DNA from: Argopecten irradians
Lineage: Eukaryota > Mollusca > Bivalvia > Pectinida > Pectinidae
Direction of reading: 5' to 3'
Length of the DNA stretch: 64,000 bases
Assembly: GCF_041381155.1 (NCBI RefSeq)
Contig: NC_091139.1
Span: 6,262,383 to 6,326,382, forward strand
Positions 48,301 through 59,920 of the stretch are shown here, piece by piece; positions within the stretch are counted from its first letter, which is position 1; each line of letters opens with the position of its first letter. The notes beneath the pieces are model-generated. The model saw nothing but the letters and a program-made list of their open reading frames with translations, did no database searches and had not been told where the DNA came from. The translations under genes were made by a program, and so were the position numbers.

Positions 48301-51300
48301 TCAGAAAATAAACAATGAACCTGTATCCAGAATATTACTTGGCATTACAAACCAGGTGAGCGATACAGGCCCTCTGGGCCTCTTGTTTGCCATTTCATCA
48401 TTTTCACATTAGGATACTTTCATATAGCCATTAAACTAAGCTTTTATTTTGACTTCTAAAAATAATCTGTATAATGAATATGTACCGCTATAATTAATTC
48501 ACACCTTTGAATATACTGGAAGGACCTGGACACCTGTTCGACATTAATTAATGTATGGGGCTACATGTACTTTAACAAAGGAATACTGATTGACCCTAAG
48601 TGTTTCCACATACAGTTGTACAGCTAAATAAATAATTTATATCAATTATTCATTATAGATGGTAACCATATGTCTATATGTGCCGAACTGGTAAATCAGG
48701 TTACCTCAAAATTACTGGTTGAGGTCATAACATGATTTTTATAACAAATAGATTGTTTATAATATTTTTCAGTCATTATAAGAAAAATATCCTAAAAAAA
48801 ATTCCTAAAGAAGGATTTTTAATTCCCACTGCTAGTGGTAGGAAAATTGTTTACCATATTTGACCAAAGTGGTGCCCCTTTTACTATGATAAAATTAAAG
48901 CACCTCCCTCTGTTTATGTCCCAAAGTTCATTTATTGTAATTTAAAGATGCTCCACCGCTAACAAATGGTAATATTTCTCTATCAAAAACAGGAGCAGAC
49001 TATTTAGTATTTTTCATCAGTTAAAAAGTTACTTACTTCACATCATTACCACCATTGAAAAGTTTGAGCTTCAAATTTTGCTTCAACATCAAAATATCAA
49101 AAATAATTCATTGCATCCCGAAAAAATTCTGTGGCAGTATGTCCTATATTTAATGTAGTACTGATTGCGCATGCACTGAAAGCAAAATAATTATTTTAAA
49201 TTATGTTTTGTGTTAATTAGACATATATATATACAATTAAGCACCAATTATTGTTCAAATGATGGGTATCATTCATGCTCTGTCGGTGGTGAAGCATCTT
49301 TAAATAATTCTTAATTAAAAGATATTGTTTGGACTTGAATTTATTTTTTGAAAGTTAATTTCTTAGTTATATACAATTGTATGTAATAATTAAGAAATTT
49401 TGTAGAAAGTTAATTAGTCTAAATTTGGTTCCATTAATTAAGTGCCTCTTCAATTAACTTTATAATTTAGTGCCCTGATTGCTTATTACTGGATCAAATA
49501 CTGTAATATAAATAGCTTTAATTAACAGTCCCGCTGTAATGAAGCAATGAAATATTAACTGAAAACTTATCATATATTCTCTGTTTCTTTCAGTCTTTCT
49601 CCCTTGCCAAGAAGAGAATTATACACTACACAAGCTTTGATGCCAGAAAACGAGCAAATGCAGCGTTTCTTATATCCTCATATGCGGTGAGTTGATACAT
49701 GGTTTGGGTCAGCTGACGTTAATTTTTCATTAGCCTCCATATATGTGTAAAGTGTTTCTGTGGACAGATTTACTGGCTCAATAGAAATCACATTATATTA
49801 TCAGGCCAGTTTAGTGATGTGTGGGCGATGATTTATTATTCACGGGTGGCCATTTCAGGACAGACCGTGATGAATGGAAAGGAAATATATCTATAGGTGG
49901 ATGTGGTTTAATCAAATGATGACCTACTTAGATACAATAGAATGGACAGTTAGAAAAGTGTTAGCTAATCATGTTTAGAACATATGTTATATAAATTAGC
50001 TATAGTAGATTGACTTAGTTCACCGTTTACATCTTAAACAGTTAATATAGATTGTGAAGTAAGATTATCGGTACATTTGCCAAGATTTGTAATGAATTTT
50101 GGTTATGACAGTGATTTTATATACTAGTACTGTTTCTCATTGCGATTAGAATTATGTCCTTGCTATAAGTTATTGTACCTACCCTCCCAAATAGTAAAAT
50201 CGTAAGATACAAGAGATTGCAAATATCCAGTGCTAATGTACTGATAAAAGAAATCTTGTTTAAATTACTTTAATATATTAACTTGTTAAATATGTTAAAT
50301 CGATGATGATAAATCTAAAGATAAAAAAAAACAATTAGATGTCTCCTTGTATTTTTGTTTGCTGTTCAGCTTCTGTAATTAACAATTGGATATGTGGATT
50401 AACAGTGCATTATAAGTATGTCAGATAATTAACTTCTTTCTATTTAATTACAGATAATTTATCTCAAGAAAACGCCAGAGGAAGCCTACAGGCCGTTAGT
50501 AGCTGGCTCTAACCCACCATTTCTTCCTTTCAGGTAAGTACAATATGACTTGGGCATAATAAAAAAGTCACTTCACGATTCTTAGGATTAAGGTTGTCTG
50601 AATTATTATATCCTGTTCTGAAAACTTGTGCTGGGGTTTTAGAAAATCCCTGAGTGACTGGAACTATGTAGATCTTGATCTATAATTCATAGCTTTACCT
50701 CGTGAAGTTCTCCCTGCATGTGTATTTACAATGAGTTACAATTATTCTCGGTAATCAGCATATATGCTAATACAATGAGATTTATGACGATAAGAATAAT
50801 GTTATTTGTATGGTGGACAATACTGGAGCATTTAAAGGTCCCAGTGAAGTTCAGCTTATAGTCCGTTTCACATTTGTATAATCTTTCAGTGACTTACATT
50901 GCTATAATGTTATAGTCTGTATCATAAAACACACGATTAGATCAATGGAGTTATTGAAATGTAGGTTTTAAAGTTGGCTTTGAATTTCTATTGCTGACAT
51001 TATTTGTCATGGTGCCAGAAACGGTTGATACATGTTCAGGTAGTGACATAGTTAAGACGGCTGTTATAACACCATACATACACACGACATAACCTCACCT
51101 GCTTTATCTTTAAAAATATATCACAGCTGATCTAAAATGAATTTGTTAGATTTTAATTACAATAAGAATTATCCTAATCTCGTTATGAGAATAAGGAAAT
51201 AAAAAAATAAAGATTATCTATCTATTTATCTTCTTAATTTTATAAAAGTTTGAACAAGTTTAGGACATTTTTATTTTGATGTTTGTGTGATTTTATTTTG

Positions 51301-51708
51301 TGTAATACAAAATTTACATGTATTATTTAGGGAGAATTGTAAAAAAAAATCTGTTATTTTATTATTAGCTCACCTGGCCCGAAGGGCCGGTGAACTTATG
51401 TCATGGCGTGGCGTCTGTCGTCCGTCCGTCTGTCCGTCAACATTTAATTTAAATCGCTTCTAGTCATAGAGTTCCACATGGATTTTGACCAAATTTGGCC
51501 ACAAACATCCTTGGGTGAAGGGGAACAGAACTTGTATAAATTTTGGCTCTGACCCCCCAGGGGCAGGAGGGGCGGGGCCCAATAGGGGTAATAGAGGTAA
51601 ATCCTATAAATCGCTACTTGTCCTAGAGTTCTGCATGGATTGTAACCAAATTTGGCCACAAACATCCTTGGGGGAAGGGGAACAGAACTTGTATAAATTT
51701 TGGCTCTG

Positions 51709-51759
<51 letters not shown>

Positions 51760-54700
51760 GGCAGGAGGGGCGGGGTCCAATAGGGGAAATAGAGGTTAAT
51801 CCCATAAATCACTACTTGTCCTAGAGTTCTACATGGATTGTAACCAAATTTGTCCACAAACAGCCGTGGGGGAATGGGAACAGAACTTGGGGCAGGAAGG
51901 GCGGGGCCCAATAGGGAAAATAAGAGGTAAATATTAAAATTCCTTCAGAAAAGAAACAGTGAACCTGTATTCAGAACATGACTTGACATTACAAACCAGG
52001 TGAGCGATACAGGCCCTCTGGGCCTCTTGTTGAAAATACTGAAATAGATATACTGATTATTGCTGTAGTATAACTTGTTTGTAATACAAAATACATGTAT
52101 ACGATAAGAACAAATCGAGTACATATATATATTGACACATGTTGATGATTTTTGTACAGAATTAATTCAAGATTTAAAGATTATTTATGACATTTTGTGG
52201 TTGTTTTTAGCAGATAATGTTACATCTTTACTTTAATATATCTCATTACTATTCACCCCTAAAATTCAATAATGGAAGTTAATTTCAAGTTGGTCTTATC
52301 ATTGATTAAAAGAGTCTAATAGTGTTTTCAGTAATGAATTAGTTAAGAAACTAGCATCGATTTCTAAGAAACTTTGACTGATATCATTATTTTAAAAAGT
52401 GACAAAAAGACTAAATATTTCTCCTAAAGTAGTTGTGGAACTGTATTTGTACTTGAGCAAATAATCTTTTGCCACTTGCTATTTTTAGAGGTGACTAAAG
52501 ACTAATTTAAGATTTTCTTTCGACAAGTCCACAAAGCAGCTTGCTCCATACATGTGATTTATTAGTTTGTCTTATGTTGTAGGGACGCCTCCTTTGGAGC
52601 CTGTACATACAACCTAACGTTACTTGATTGTTTACACGGTATAAGTAAGGTAGGTATCTAAAACCAATATTGATATGCAAGTCACAGAACTGATAAACCG
52701 TCTGGCTATGTGATAACACTCATTGGTGTACAGACGAATACAAAAAAAAAGAAGAATCTCTTCAAATGATCAGAAATGTCATTGCCCTATTCTTGACAGT
52801 GTGCCAAATGTTACTCTTCTCTGAATTTCGTTTAAAGAATACAGCTATTTTACTATTTTATTTCCATTTACTTTGTGCTGTATATTGATTCATTATGCTG
52901 TACAGATACCTTTTTTGGTCTAGCAAATATTAGTGCAGTACATACAATTTGCTTTTTAGCAGAAAGATGAATCAAGCATTTGCAGTAGTTGCTATTCATT
53001 TACATTGACATCATAGGTATGAAAAATGCAATTTACAGTCATATTAAAGCACAAAAAGGCTAAAATATGTGCATTTGTATAAATTATTGTACAAGTGGAC
53101 ATTGATACAGAAAAATATGAATAGAGTGAGTTTTTTTCTGTGTTATATTTAAGATGGGTTTGAACCCTTGTATTTCAGGCATTAGCTAACGGTTTCTTTA
53201 ACTTTGACACATTTGATGTGGATGAATATGAACATTACGAGGTACGTATGACATTAGCTATACAGAGCTAGTTTCATCAGTAAATTAAAACTAGATACAC
53301 TTACCTGTAGAAATTCTTTAAAAAACTTTTCAAATAATGTCCTCTATTGACCCCTTTTATATAATCCTGAGTGATTTAACTTATAAATGTGCAGTATGTA
53401 GCTTCTTTATGATAATGCATCAACTTTAAGGTTTTAGCTATAAGGGCCCTGGCTTTCCCAAGAAGTGTCAATTTAGATATGTATCTTTATTCAATTTTTT
53501 TTTTCTTTGGTCCATTCTTAACTGAATCTGGTGGCTGTGGTGGCCAAGTCTTTAAGATGTTTTTTGTTTACCACTAGTCCTCTACATCTTTATCAAAATG
53601 CTCATATCACATATTGCATATTGGGGGTTGTTAAGGGTTCTGGATATGGGTTGGTGGTTTTTCTTCGCAAACTCCAGCTTCCTTTCATCGTAAAAAGATT
53701 AAAATGATACAAGACTATCATGTTTCCACAAAAAAGTAAAAATAGTAACATAGTATGATATAACGATTTGTGTATTAGTCCATGTGTACTTAAGTACCTG
53801 TAAGATATGATGAGTAATTTGCCATTTACATCCTGTTGTTCTTGTTACTTCTCAGTCATACATTATTTGTTTCTCTTAAGATTCCTTTAGCTGTACAATA
53901 TTTGAAAAATTCTTAATAATTCAGAAAATATTCAGAAAATAATTCTGCTTTATTTATAAGGCACAGAATCTTATAAGAGTGATGCTAATTCTTTATTCCA
54001 GAAAGTAGAAAATGGAGACTTCAACTGGATTGTGCCAAACAAATTCTTGGCCTTCTGTGGCCCTCATACCAAAACCAAGATTGAAAATGGTAGGCCCCTA
54101 GAGCACTGGCAAACCAGTAGTACTAATATCACAAATGTTGGCTTCGTGCCGGAGAAGTTTGTGTCTACAGTACATCGTTGTTCCTTTCTCGGGGTTCTTG
54201 TTCAGGATAACAAATATATATTATGACTGAATTAGCGATGAAGGATTAACGATGAACTGTGGTCAGAAAACTTCTTTGTATTGTGCATTGGTCAGTGTCG
54301 ACTAACAGTGAACTATCAGAAAATAAGAATTCATCTTTCTCGCACCAGAACCAAAAAATTAAACATTTGATGGAAAAAAGTTAAATTCAGTATATATGTT
54401 CATAAAATTGTATTAAAATTACAGATGAATTTATGTGAAATTTCAGTTAAAAAAATACATATGAAAATATACATATATACATATGATGGCAGTTGAAATT
54501 TCTGGTATCTGGGGTTGAGGGATTTTCTTGTTTTCTTATTGGTGCACAAAGACATTGACCACACCATGTTGTTTATAAGGTGTTGTATTCTGATGAGAAT
54601 CGTTTTGATTTTTCTTCCTCTTTAGCGAGTGGAAAACGGGGATCTCAATTGGCTTATCCCCCATAAAATGTTGGCCTTTAGTGGTCCCCACTCCAAGAGC

Positions 54701-57700
54701 CAGATAGAGAATGGTATGACGTCATTATCAGAGTAGCAGCTCAGAGCTACATCTCTAGCTGTAGATGTCCGGAATTAGCCCTGTGTGTCACATAGCTGTG
54801 ACTTATATCCGTCTGCTAACAGCTTCTGTTGCTGTGCCTTTAAAAATACCATCCATTTCGTCATCTAATTCTATAGTCTGCAGTTTCTCTTCATTTGTGG
54901 AATCCAACAACAACAAAAAAGAAGAAGAAAAATGGAAAATTTTCATCATTTCATTGCATATAATTCATCAAAGTTTTTATCATTTCAATCATACTTCAAT
55001 AGCCAATGATTCTTTTCTTTATATGTAGTATGTTAAAATGAGGGAAATTTTGAAATATTTCCCTGAACATCAATCAATATTTTTAGATATTGACATATGC
55101 ATGAATTAAAAGAGCGCTAGCAAACCCATCTTTTCCTAGAATTTGATTGCAAATTTACGCAATATTTTTGTCCACATCTTTCGGCTTTATTTAATAGTAT
55201 TTTAGTAAGAAATCTTTTCTCTGGTCTCTTCAAATTTCCTTTACACACATTGCATATGGTTTCTGCCAAATCATGATCACTGCAAACTTTGTCATCCTCC
55301 GTATCTTTAGTTTATACAGCATGATTTAGGATAGCTAGTTACAGTAGTAACAGACCCTGTATTTCATTACCTTAGAACTATTACCGTCCCATTAGAAGCA
55401 TTAGTAAGTATTGATATCCATTTAAGTAATAATTATTGACATATAAATATCTAATGTAAGTAAAAGTCTGACTTCCTTGTTATCAGGAAATTCTAAGAAT
55501 TTTCAAGTTTGTTTACTGTGACAAGGAAATGGGGAAAAAACAAAAATCTGGTTTGAGTGGTTTCTGATTGTCAATTAAATAGTACATGTATTATAGCAAT
55601 GTACATTCGCTGATTTTATACCAAATTTATTAGATCCACAATGTATATATACTGAAGATAAGAATGAAATGGTAAGAGACAAAATGTCATATCTATAGTT
55701 TGGAAATGACTGTCAACACACTATGTGGATTAATTATAGGTACCGTTCTATGATAAAGTTTTCGTTTTCATCCTGAGGACTGGTCATGATCATATATAGG
55801 AATCTGGATTAATGGTGTGATGTACATGTATTAACATTCATTACATGTGTGGCAATGTTTTAAATTTCTAAAATGTAAAAGGAGTGCAGGCAGTTTTATC
55901 TTTTAAAATTTTGTTAGGAATCAAGATCTAGACTTCAATTTTCTTCAGTTTTATCTGCACTGGAAACAGAAATTAAGTTCTTATTATAATATGATTAACC
56001 GGTGTGCATAACATTCGTGTCATTTATATATCTGCATATCTATTATACAGACTTTGGTTTCAAACCAGTTGTTTGGCATAAGTTTAATTCAAATTATGAT
56101 TTAAATATGAATTCATACTTGAAAGCTATGAACACCATGCGTACTAATGTAGATTATACTGTAATGATTGATTGAAGCAGTTGACTCATTCAAAGTAATC
56201 TTTGAATTTAATTCAATGAGTTTCTCAGTATTGTTGTAAACTGATATCTGAATCAATACTAAATTAATTTGATGGGATTTTCTCGTATTTTCCTCCAGGC
56301 TACCCCCTCCATGCACCAGAAGCCTACTTCCCCTACTTCAGAAAACACAATGTCACCACGATAGTGAGATTAAACAAGAAAATATACGATGCCCGAAGGT
56401 TCACAGATGCTGGCTTCGACCACTATGATCTATTCTTTATAGACGGTAGTACACCAAGCGACAGTATAATGCGACAGTTCTTAGAACTTAGTGAAAATGC
56501 TGAAGGAGGCATTGCAGTGCATTGTAAAGGTAAACAAATCAACAAAAATGTCCTCATTGCTTTTCTTATTTATCTTGTAATTTGTGCATATCATAAACCA
56601 AGGTACTTTTGCAGATTTAAAAAATAATGGAATTACCTTACAACATATTGAAGTAGAAATTAATTCACAGAGGTAAACTTTCGTGGATTTATTCGGATCA
56701 ACCAAATTCAAGAAAGTTTATCGTACACGAAAGAAATCTGGTTAACAGCAAAACTTGACTTGTTACAGTAGTGTTTAGTTTCTGATTAATGAAAGGGAGG
56801 TAAGTCATACCAAGGCTTACTTGTTAGGCAGTTATATTATCGATTATCTCCCATTTGAGGTAATATTTATTGAGGAAATTACAAAATGTCCTTTTTTTGT
56901 TGCAGCGGGTCTTGGTCGTACGGGTACACTGATTGCGTGTTATATGATGAAACACTACAAGTTCACTGCAGCAGAGTGTATAGCGTGGTGCAGGATATCA
57001 CGGCCTGGCTCTGTGATCGGACCCCAACAGAACTTTTTAGAAGAGTATGTACATGTCGAGAAATAACTTATCTCAATTTAGTTTGAGATATATACATTTT
57101 GAGTTATAATAATTACATATATATATATATATTTACAACAGACATGGAATGAATAAGAAATAGAAAGTGTTACAGACTCTTATGTAAACTTATCACCAAT
57201 TTGATACTAAAACTTGTGATTTAAGTTGTGTGTGGGGTGTGTTGCTTGGTGTCTTCGGTTCCACTATACAAGAAGACACAATAAAGTGTCTTCGGTTCCA
57301 CTATACAAGAAGACACAACACGAATATACCACACTCTCCCTAAATACGCACCTTGCACAACATACACGCAACACACCGCATACATGGGAGGCCGTCCTTA
57401 CATGACCATAGGTGTTAATAGGACGTTAATTAATCAAACAAACAAACAAGTATAATAATATGGTACATTTGATATATAATCAGTGTTAGCTGTTCAAAAG
57501 GGGAAAAAAATGTAAATATTTGAATCACTACTTTAAGTGGTATGCATTTTAAATTAATTAAATTCATTCATTTACCCTTGAAGTGTCATAATGGGCTTGT
57601 TTAGTCTTTGATTTAGAAGAGTCTACACTTGTCTTCAGGATAAGTGAGTTGATACAGAATATAGTAAATTCGGGAAAAATGGCTGGTTCAGACAGATTTG

Positions 57701-59920
57701 AGGCTGTATGCTATGAACATACTTTTGTGTTGATAGAAAACAAGCATGGTTGTGGATGCAAGGAGATCTGTTCCGAGCAAAGATGAAGGAGAACGACAGG
57801 AAAAGAGACCGCCATCACAGCGTGTCCAAACTACTGTCCGGTGTGGATGATATGAGAATACAGGATGCATTAGATAATGAGAAATATGCATTTGAAGCAG
57901 AATCTCATCTCGTATGTAATACTGAAATTCTAAAGTGGTCATTATACATTACGAAGGATTAATGATTATATGCCGAAAAAAGTGTGGGGGGGGGACATGT
58001 TTGAATTGCCAGTTTCAGATGACACTTGTTGGAAAGCAATTTTTAATGAAATATATTTGTAGTTTTATATTAAATTTCTTTCAGAAGTTCTCAATATTGA
58101 GAAATATTTTTAACAATTCATTTTAAAATTGGTCTTTGTTGAAAGAAACAATATTTTGTGTTTAAATATTAAAGAGTTGTCTGCCCTTGTGGATAGGTAT
58201 AATATTGCATGTGACAATGTATTTGTAAGCGTAACATCATACTTTCATGGAAATGATGTGAATTTTGCTCACAAAATAATGACGTCACATTCCATATCTA
58301 CCCGCAAGGGAGGTAACTTTGTAATATGCAGCAATGCATGAAGTTAGGATACATTTTAAATTTTGCAAAAAGAACCATTTTTTATGAAAATTATTTGGTT
58401 GATTTCAGTATTCTGGACCTGTAACGAGAGGAAGTCTAATTGAAACACAAGGAGACAAATTGAACCAGTTGAAACTACTAAGGTCTAAACATGCCCGATC
58501 AGCCACTACTGGGGCAGTAGGGTAAGTATATCTTACAGGAACACAACATAAAATCATAAAATTTGCAATAGTTCTTTGTATTATGAGTATTTCGGTCCTC
58601 CTCTTTATACTGTTGGGAAAAAAATCTGAAACTTTTCTTTATTATGTAAACATTATGATATTCAGTGCACCCCATATGTCCGAGAGAATAGCTAATTTAA
58701 ATTCAGGCAAAATTATTTTTGATTTTGAAGTTTGACATTTCTAGAGATGCCTTTTCCCGATAATTGATATCTCCATGACGATAAATATATCACCATGTTG
58801 ATTGACGAGATGTTTATCACCATGGTGATATATATCTCGATATATCTCGGTTACGATATGTATCTCCATGATGATATCTTGTCACCAGGGTATTCTGCAT
58901 TTGTTTAGTGTGTTGCTTGGTTTGTGTCGTGTCTGCGCTAGTGCTTTGTGTTAGGTTCCCCCGGCTAGGAGTTACACTGCCCTTCTCTTGTAGGCATGAC
59001 GACGTAAAGGGCCACAAACGATCAACAACACAGCCTTTCCGCCCCATTGGGTCAAAGAGTGCTCATTCAGGCACCGCAATGTCTCCTCTTAAAGCCTCTA
59101 AGGTCAGCACCGTTAGCAACAACCATAGCAACTCCACATCATCAACCAAGCGAAACACACGCCACGCCCCAGGATCCTCCACTAGTGCCAAAAGGTAAGA
59201 TTTCCGAAGTCGAGATTCTGTCCGATACGTGTTTCATTCTGTGTATGTTAAGTACGATAAACCTGAACATTGACTCCTATTGAATGCTGTATGATACATT
59301 GCTTGAACTCATAAAGCAGTTGCCGTCCAGATTTGCACTTTGACCTCTTGAACTTTCAACCGCTTTATCCTTCCTTCCTCCTTTGACACTGTCACTAATG
59401 TTGACCCTTATGTTATTATAGAAAGAACAATTGTTTAAAAAGTCTACTTGTTGTAGATCTTGGAGAATTTACTCTTATATATCTCTCCTATATATGTTTT
59501 TAATGGAAAGATTGTGTGAATATACATGTAGATCGTATGTGAGTGAGAAAATATTTTTATTGGAATTTTTTTTTTTTCACTCTTTCTTTTGGTCAAAACA
59601 TATTTGTTCACAAATTAATGCTTCATGTTTTATGAAATAGACCAACCACTAACAGTTTTTTGGGCCTAACTGTTCAGTTATTGTGACAAATTATCAAATT
59701 ATTCTGCATGGAAGTTATGATTATAACCAACTTGATTAAGTGTTAAATGAAATAATTTTTGGTCACTATTATTTAAATATTTTTTTCTATTAAAATCGAA
59801 GTGTGTGATATTTTTTTTTTAAATATAAACTTACGAAGTTGTGTATGAAATGTTACCTTCTGGTTTTTGTAGAAAGTACCAATCCCACACGTATAGCCTG
59901 CGGAAGGCCATGGGCACAAG
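39368..59920 (+). CDS. CDC14: CDC14 dual-specificity phosphatase, catalytic core complete, C-terminus unresolved
   Basis: Proline-directed Ser phosphatase family acting in mitotic exit, DNA repair and cilia. Exons: 39368-39416, 39575-39665, 40400-40475, [41325-41405 extra], 49594-49686, 50454-50533, 52583-52649, 53179-53241, then 54002-54089 OR 54626-54713, 56299-56529, 56906-57044, 57737-57911, 58409-58521, 58994-59194, 59873-59920. All phases match. Without the extra exon the catalytic Cys of HCKAGLGRTG is residue 278, the same as in human CDC14A, which supports the start MADEND. An in-frame ATG 18 nt upstream (39350) is an alternative. Other landmarks: [24 protein letters not shown] after the catalytic Asp region [25 protein letters not shown], and the Ser/Thr-rich tail [10 protein letters not shown]. 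Candidate last exons start at 60620 or 62216 (the latter stops at 62238-62240), but neither is secure. The intron from 40475 to 49594 is 9.1 kb. Confidence 0.93.
39951..40072. mobile_element. Fold-back element in CDC14 intron 2
   Basis: GAGCTTGACGTTCTGTCAAT and ATTGACAAAACGTCAAGCTC are inverted, enclosing about 75 bp of AT-rich sequence. This is a typical short MITE or hairpin. Confidence 0.75.
40502..40552. repeat. Short inverted repeat
   Basis: TAGTGATCATGAT and ATCATGATCACTA flank about 24 bases in the long CDC14 intron, close to the 40400-40475 exon donor. Confidence 0.65.
41325..41405 (+). CDS. CDC14: Extra 81-nt in-frame exon of CDC14 (putative cassette exon)
   Basis: Acceptor TCCTTTTCAG and donor GTAAGT enclose exactly 27 codons, phase 0 to phase 0, between KLNKKLK and SFSLAKKR. 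These two peptides are adjacent in human CDC14A. The inserted peptide starts [18 protein letters not shown] and has six Asp and four Asn, so it would add an acidic, probably flexible loop to the N-terminal non-catalytic domain. It could be skipped without a frame change. Neither human CDC14A nor CDC14B, as I know them, has this segment. Expression is unproven. Confidence 0.55.
43061..43414 (+). mobile_element. TTAA-flanked MITE (family 2), 354 bp
   Basis: The left end AGATGCTCCACCGCCGACAG follows TTAA at 43057-43060. The right end CAGCAGTAGAGCATCT is followed by ATCA, a decayed TTAA. The body matches the copy at 26695-27050 throughout. It lies in the long CDC14 intron. Confidence 0.88.
44891..48386 (+). 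mobile_element. Pearl-like element with about 21 tandem cores of about 157 bp
   Basis: The element starts at TAGCTCACCTGGCCCGAAGG (hairpin with CCGGTGAGCT), has a (GTCC)n-rich lead, then about 21 tandem core units. Each unit contains AGAGTTCTGCATGGATTG, CCAAATTTGGCCACAAACAT, GGGGAACAGAACTTGTATAA and GGGGCGGGGCCCAATAGGGG. It ends with GGTGAGCGATACAGG and the hairpin AGGCCCTCTGGGCCTCTTG. Neighbouring units alternate between two variants (TCATAGAGTT or TCCTAGAGTT), suggesting expansion of a two-unit module. The architecture resembles bivalve pearl elements and Helitron-associated HINEs; that class is inferred. The many overlapping frames of 60-107 codons in it are artefacts. Confidence 0.85.
48946..49299 (-). 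mobile_element. TTAA-flanked MITE (family 2), reverse copy, nested in another repeat
   Basis: Ends AGATGCTCCACCGCTAACAA and CTGTCGGTGGTGAAGCATCT, bounded by TTAA at 48942-48945 and 49300-49303. It sits within an older sequence whose flanks (ACCATATTTGACC near 48853 and GGATCAAATACTGTA near 49491) resemble the ends of the 21079-21265 MITE family, so this is a nested insertion. Confidence 0.85.
51365..52031 (+). mobile_element. Pearl-like element, about three cores, with a poly-C expansion
   Basis: Same ends as the 44891-48386 element (TAGCTCACCTGGCCCGAAGG at the start, CTCTGGGCCTCTTGTT at the end), with a shorter (GTCC)n lead and about three core units. Positions 51710-51757 are 48 consecutive C residues replacing the usual GACCCCCC run in the second unit. 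It lies between the 50454-50533 and 52583-52649 CDC14 exons. Confidence 0.85.
51710..51757. repeat. 48-base homopolymer C run
   Basis: An uninterrupted poly-C within the second core of the 51365-52031 element. It produces poly-Gly or poly-Pro frames that are not genes. The exact length may be affected by sequencing or assembly error. Confidence 0.85.
53530..53700 (+). mobile_element. Degraded tRNA-derived SINE
   Basis: GTGGCCAAGTCTTTAAGATG resembles an A box of the SINE at 15870-16075, and GGGTTGGTGGTTTTTCTTCG with CTCCAGCTTCCTT matches its body. It is heavily mutated and lies in a CDC14 intron. Confidence 0.55.
54002..54089 (+). CDS. CDC14: CDC14 alternative exon 'a' (mutually exclusive pair)
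   Basis: 88 nt, phase 0 to 1, acceptor TTTATTCCAG, donor G|GTAGGC. It encodes [18 protein letters not shown], then [11 protein letters not shown]. This is the linker region between the N-terminal and catalytic phosphatase domains. It aligns over its whole length with the exon at 54626-54713 (20 of 30 residues identical). It joins correctly to 53241 upstream and 56299 downstream. Confidence 0.9.
54626..54713 (+). CDS. CDC14: CDC14 alternative exon 'b' (mutually exclusive pair)
   Basis: 88 nt, phase 0 to 1, acceptor TTCCTCTTTAG, donor G|GTATGA. It encodes [18 protein letters not shown], then [11 protein letters not shown]. It lies 536 bp after the sister exon and has the same length and phases. 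Including both would add 176 nt and break the frame, so only one can be used per functional mRNA. Both keep the family motif VENGD-NW--P-K-LAF-GPH, so neither looks decayed. Confidence 0.88.
57230..57430. repeat. 37-bp tandem pair next to a SINE-like tail
   Basis: GTGTCTTCGGTTCCACTATA with CAAGAAGACACAA occurs twice in a row from about 57249 to 57320. The unit ends are inverted (GTGTCTTC and GAAGACAC). Downstream, CATAGGTGTTAATAGGACGT resembles the tail of the SINE at 15870-16075. It lies in a CDC14 intron. Confidence 0.6.
58765..58895. repeat. Cluster of ATATCACCATGGTGATAT-like palindromes
   Basis: Variants of ATCTCCATGATGATAT, TATCACCATGGTGATATA and ATCTCGATATATCTCG recur five or six times within 130 bp of the CDC14 intron preceding the 58994-59194 exon. 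The composition suggests a degenerate tandem array of a palindromic unit. Confidence 0.65.

Noticed and set aside
51444..51911. 155-codon minus-strand ORF with a poly-Gly stretch
   Set aside because: The Gly run comes from the 48-base poly-C, and the rest is pearl-like core sequence.
54765..55028. 87-codon plus-strand frame after CDC14 exon b
   Set aside because: Low-complexity Ser and Lys composition, intronic position, and no support from family alignment.
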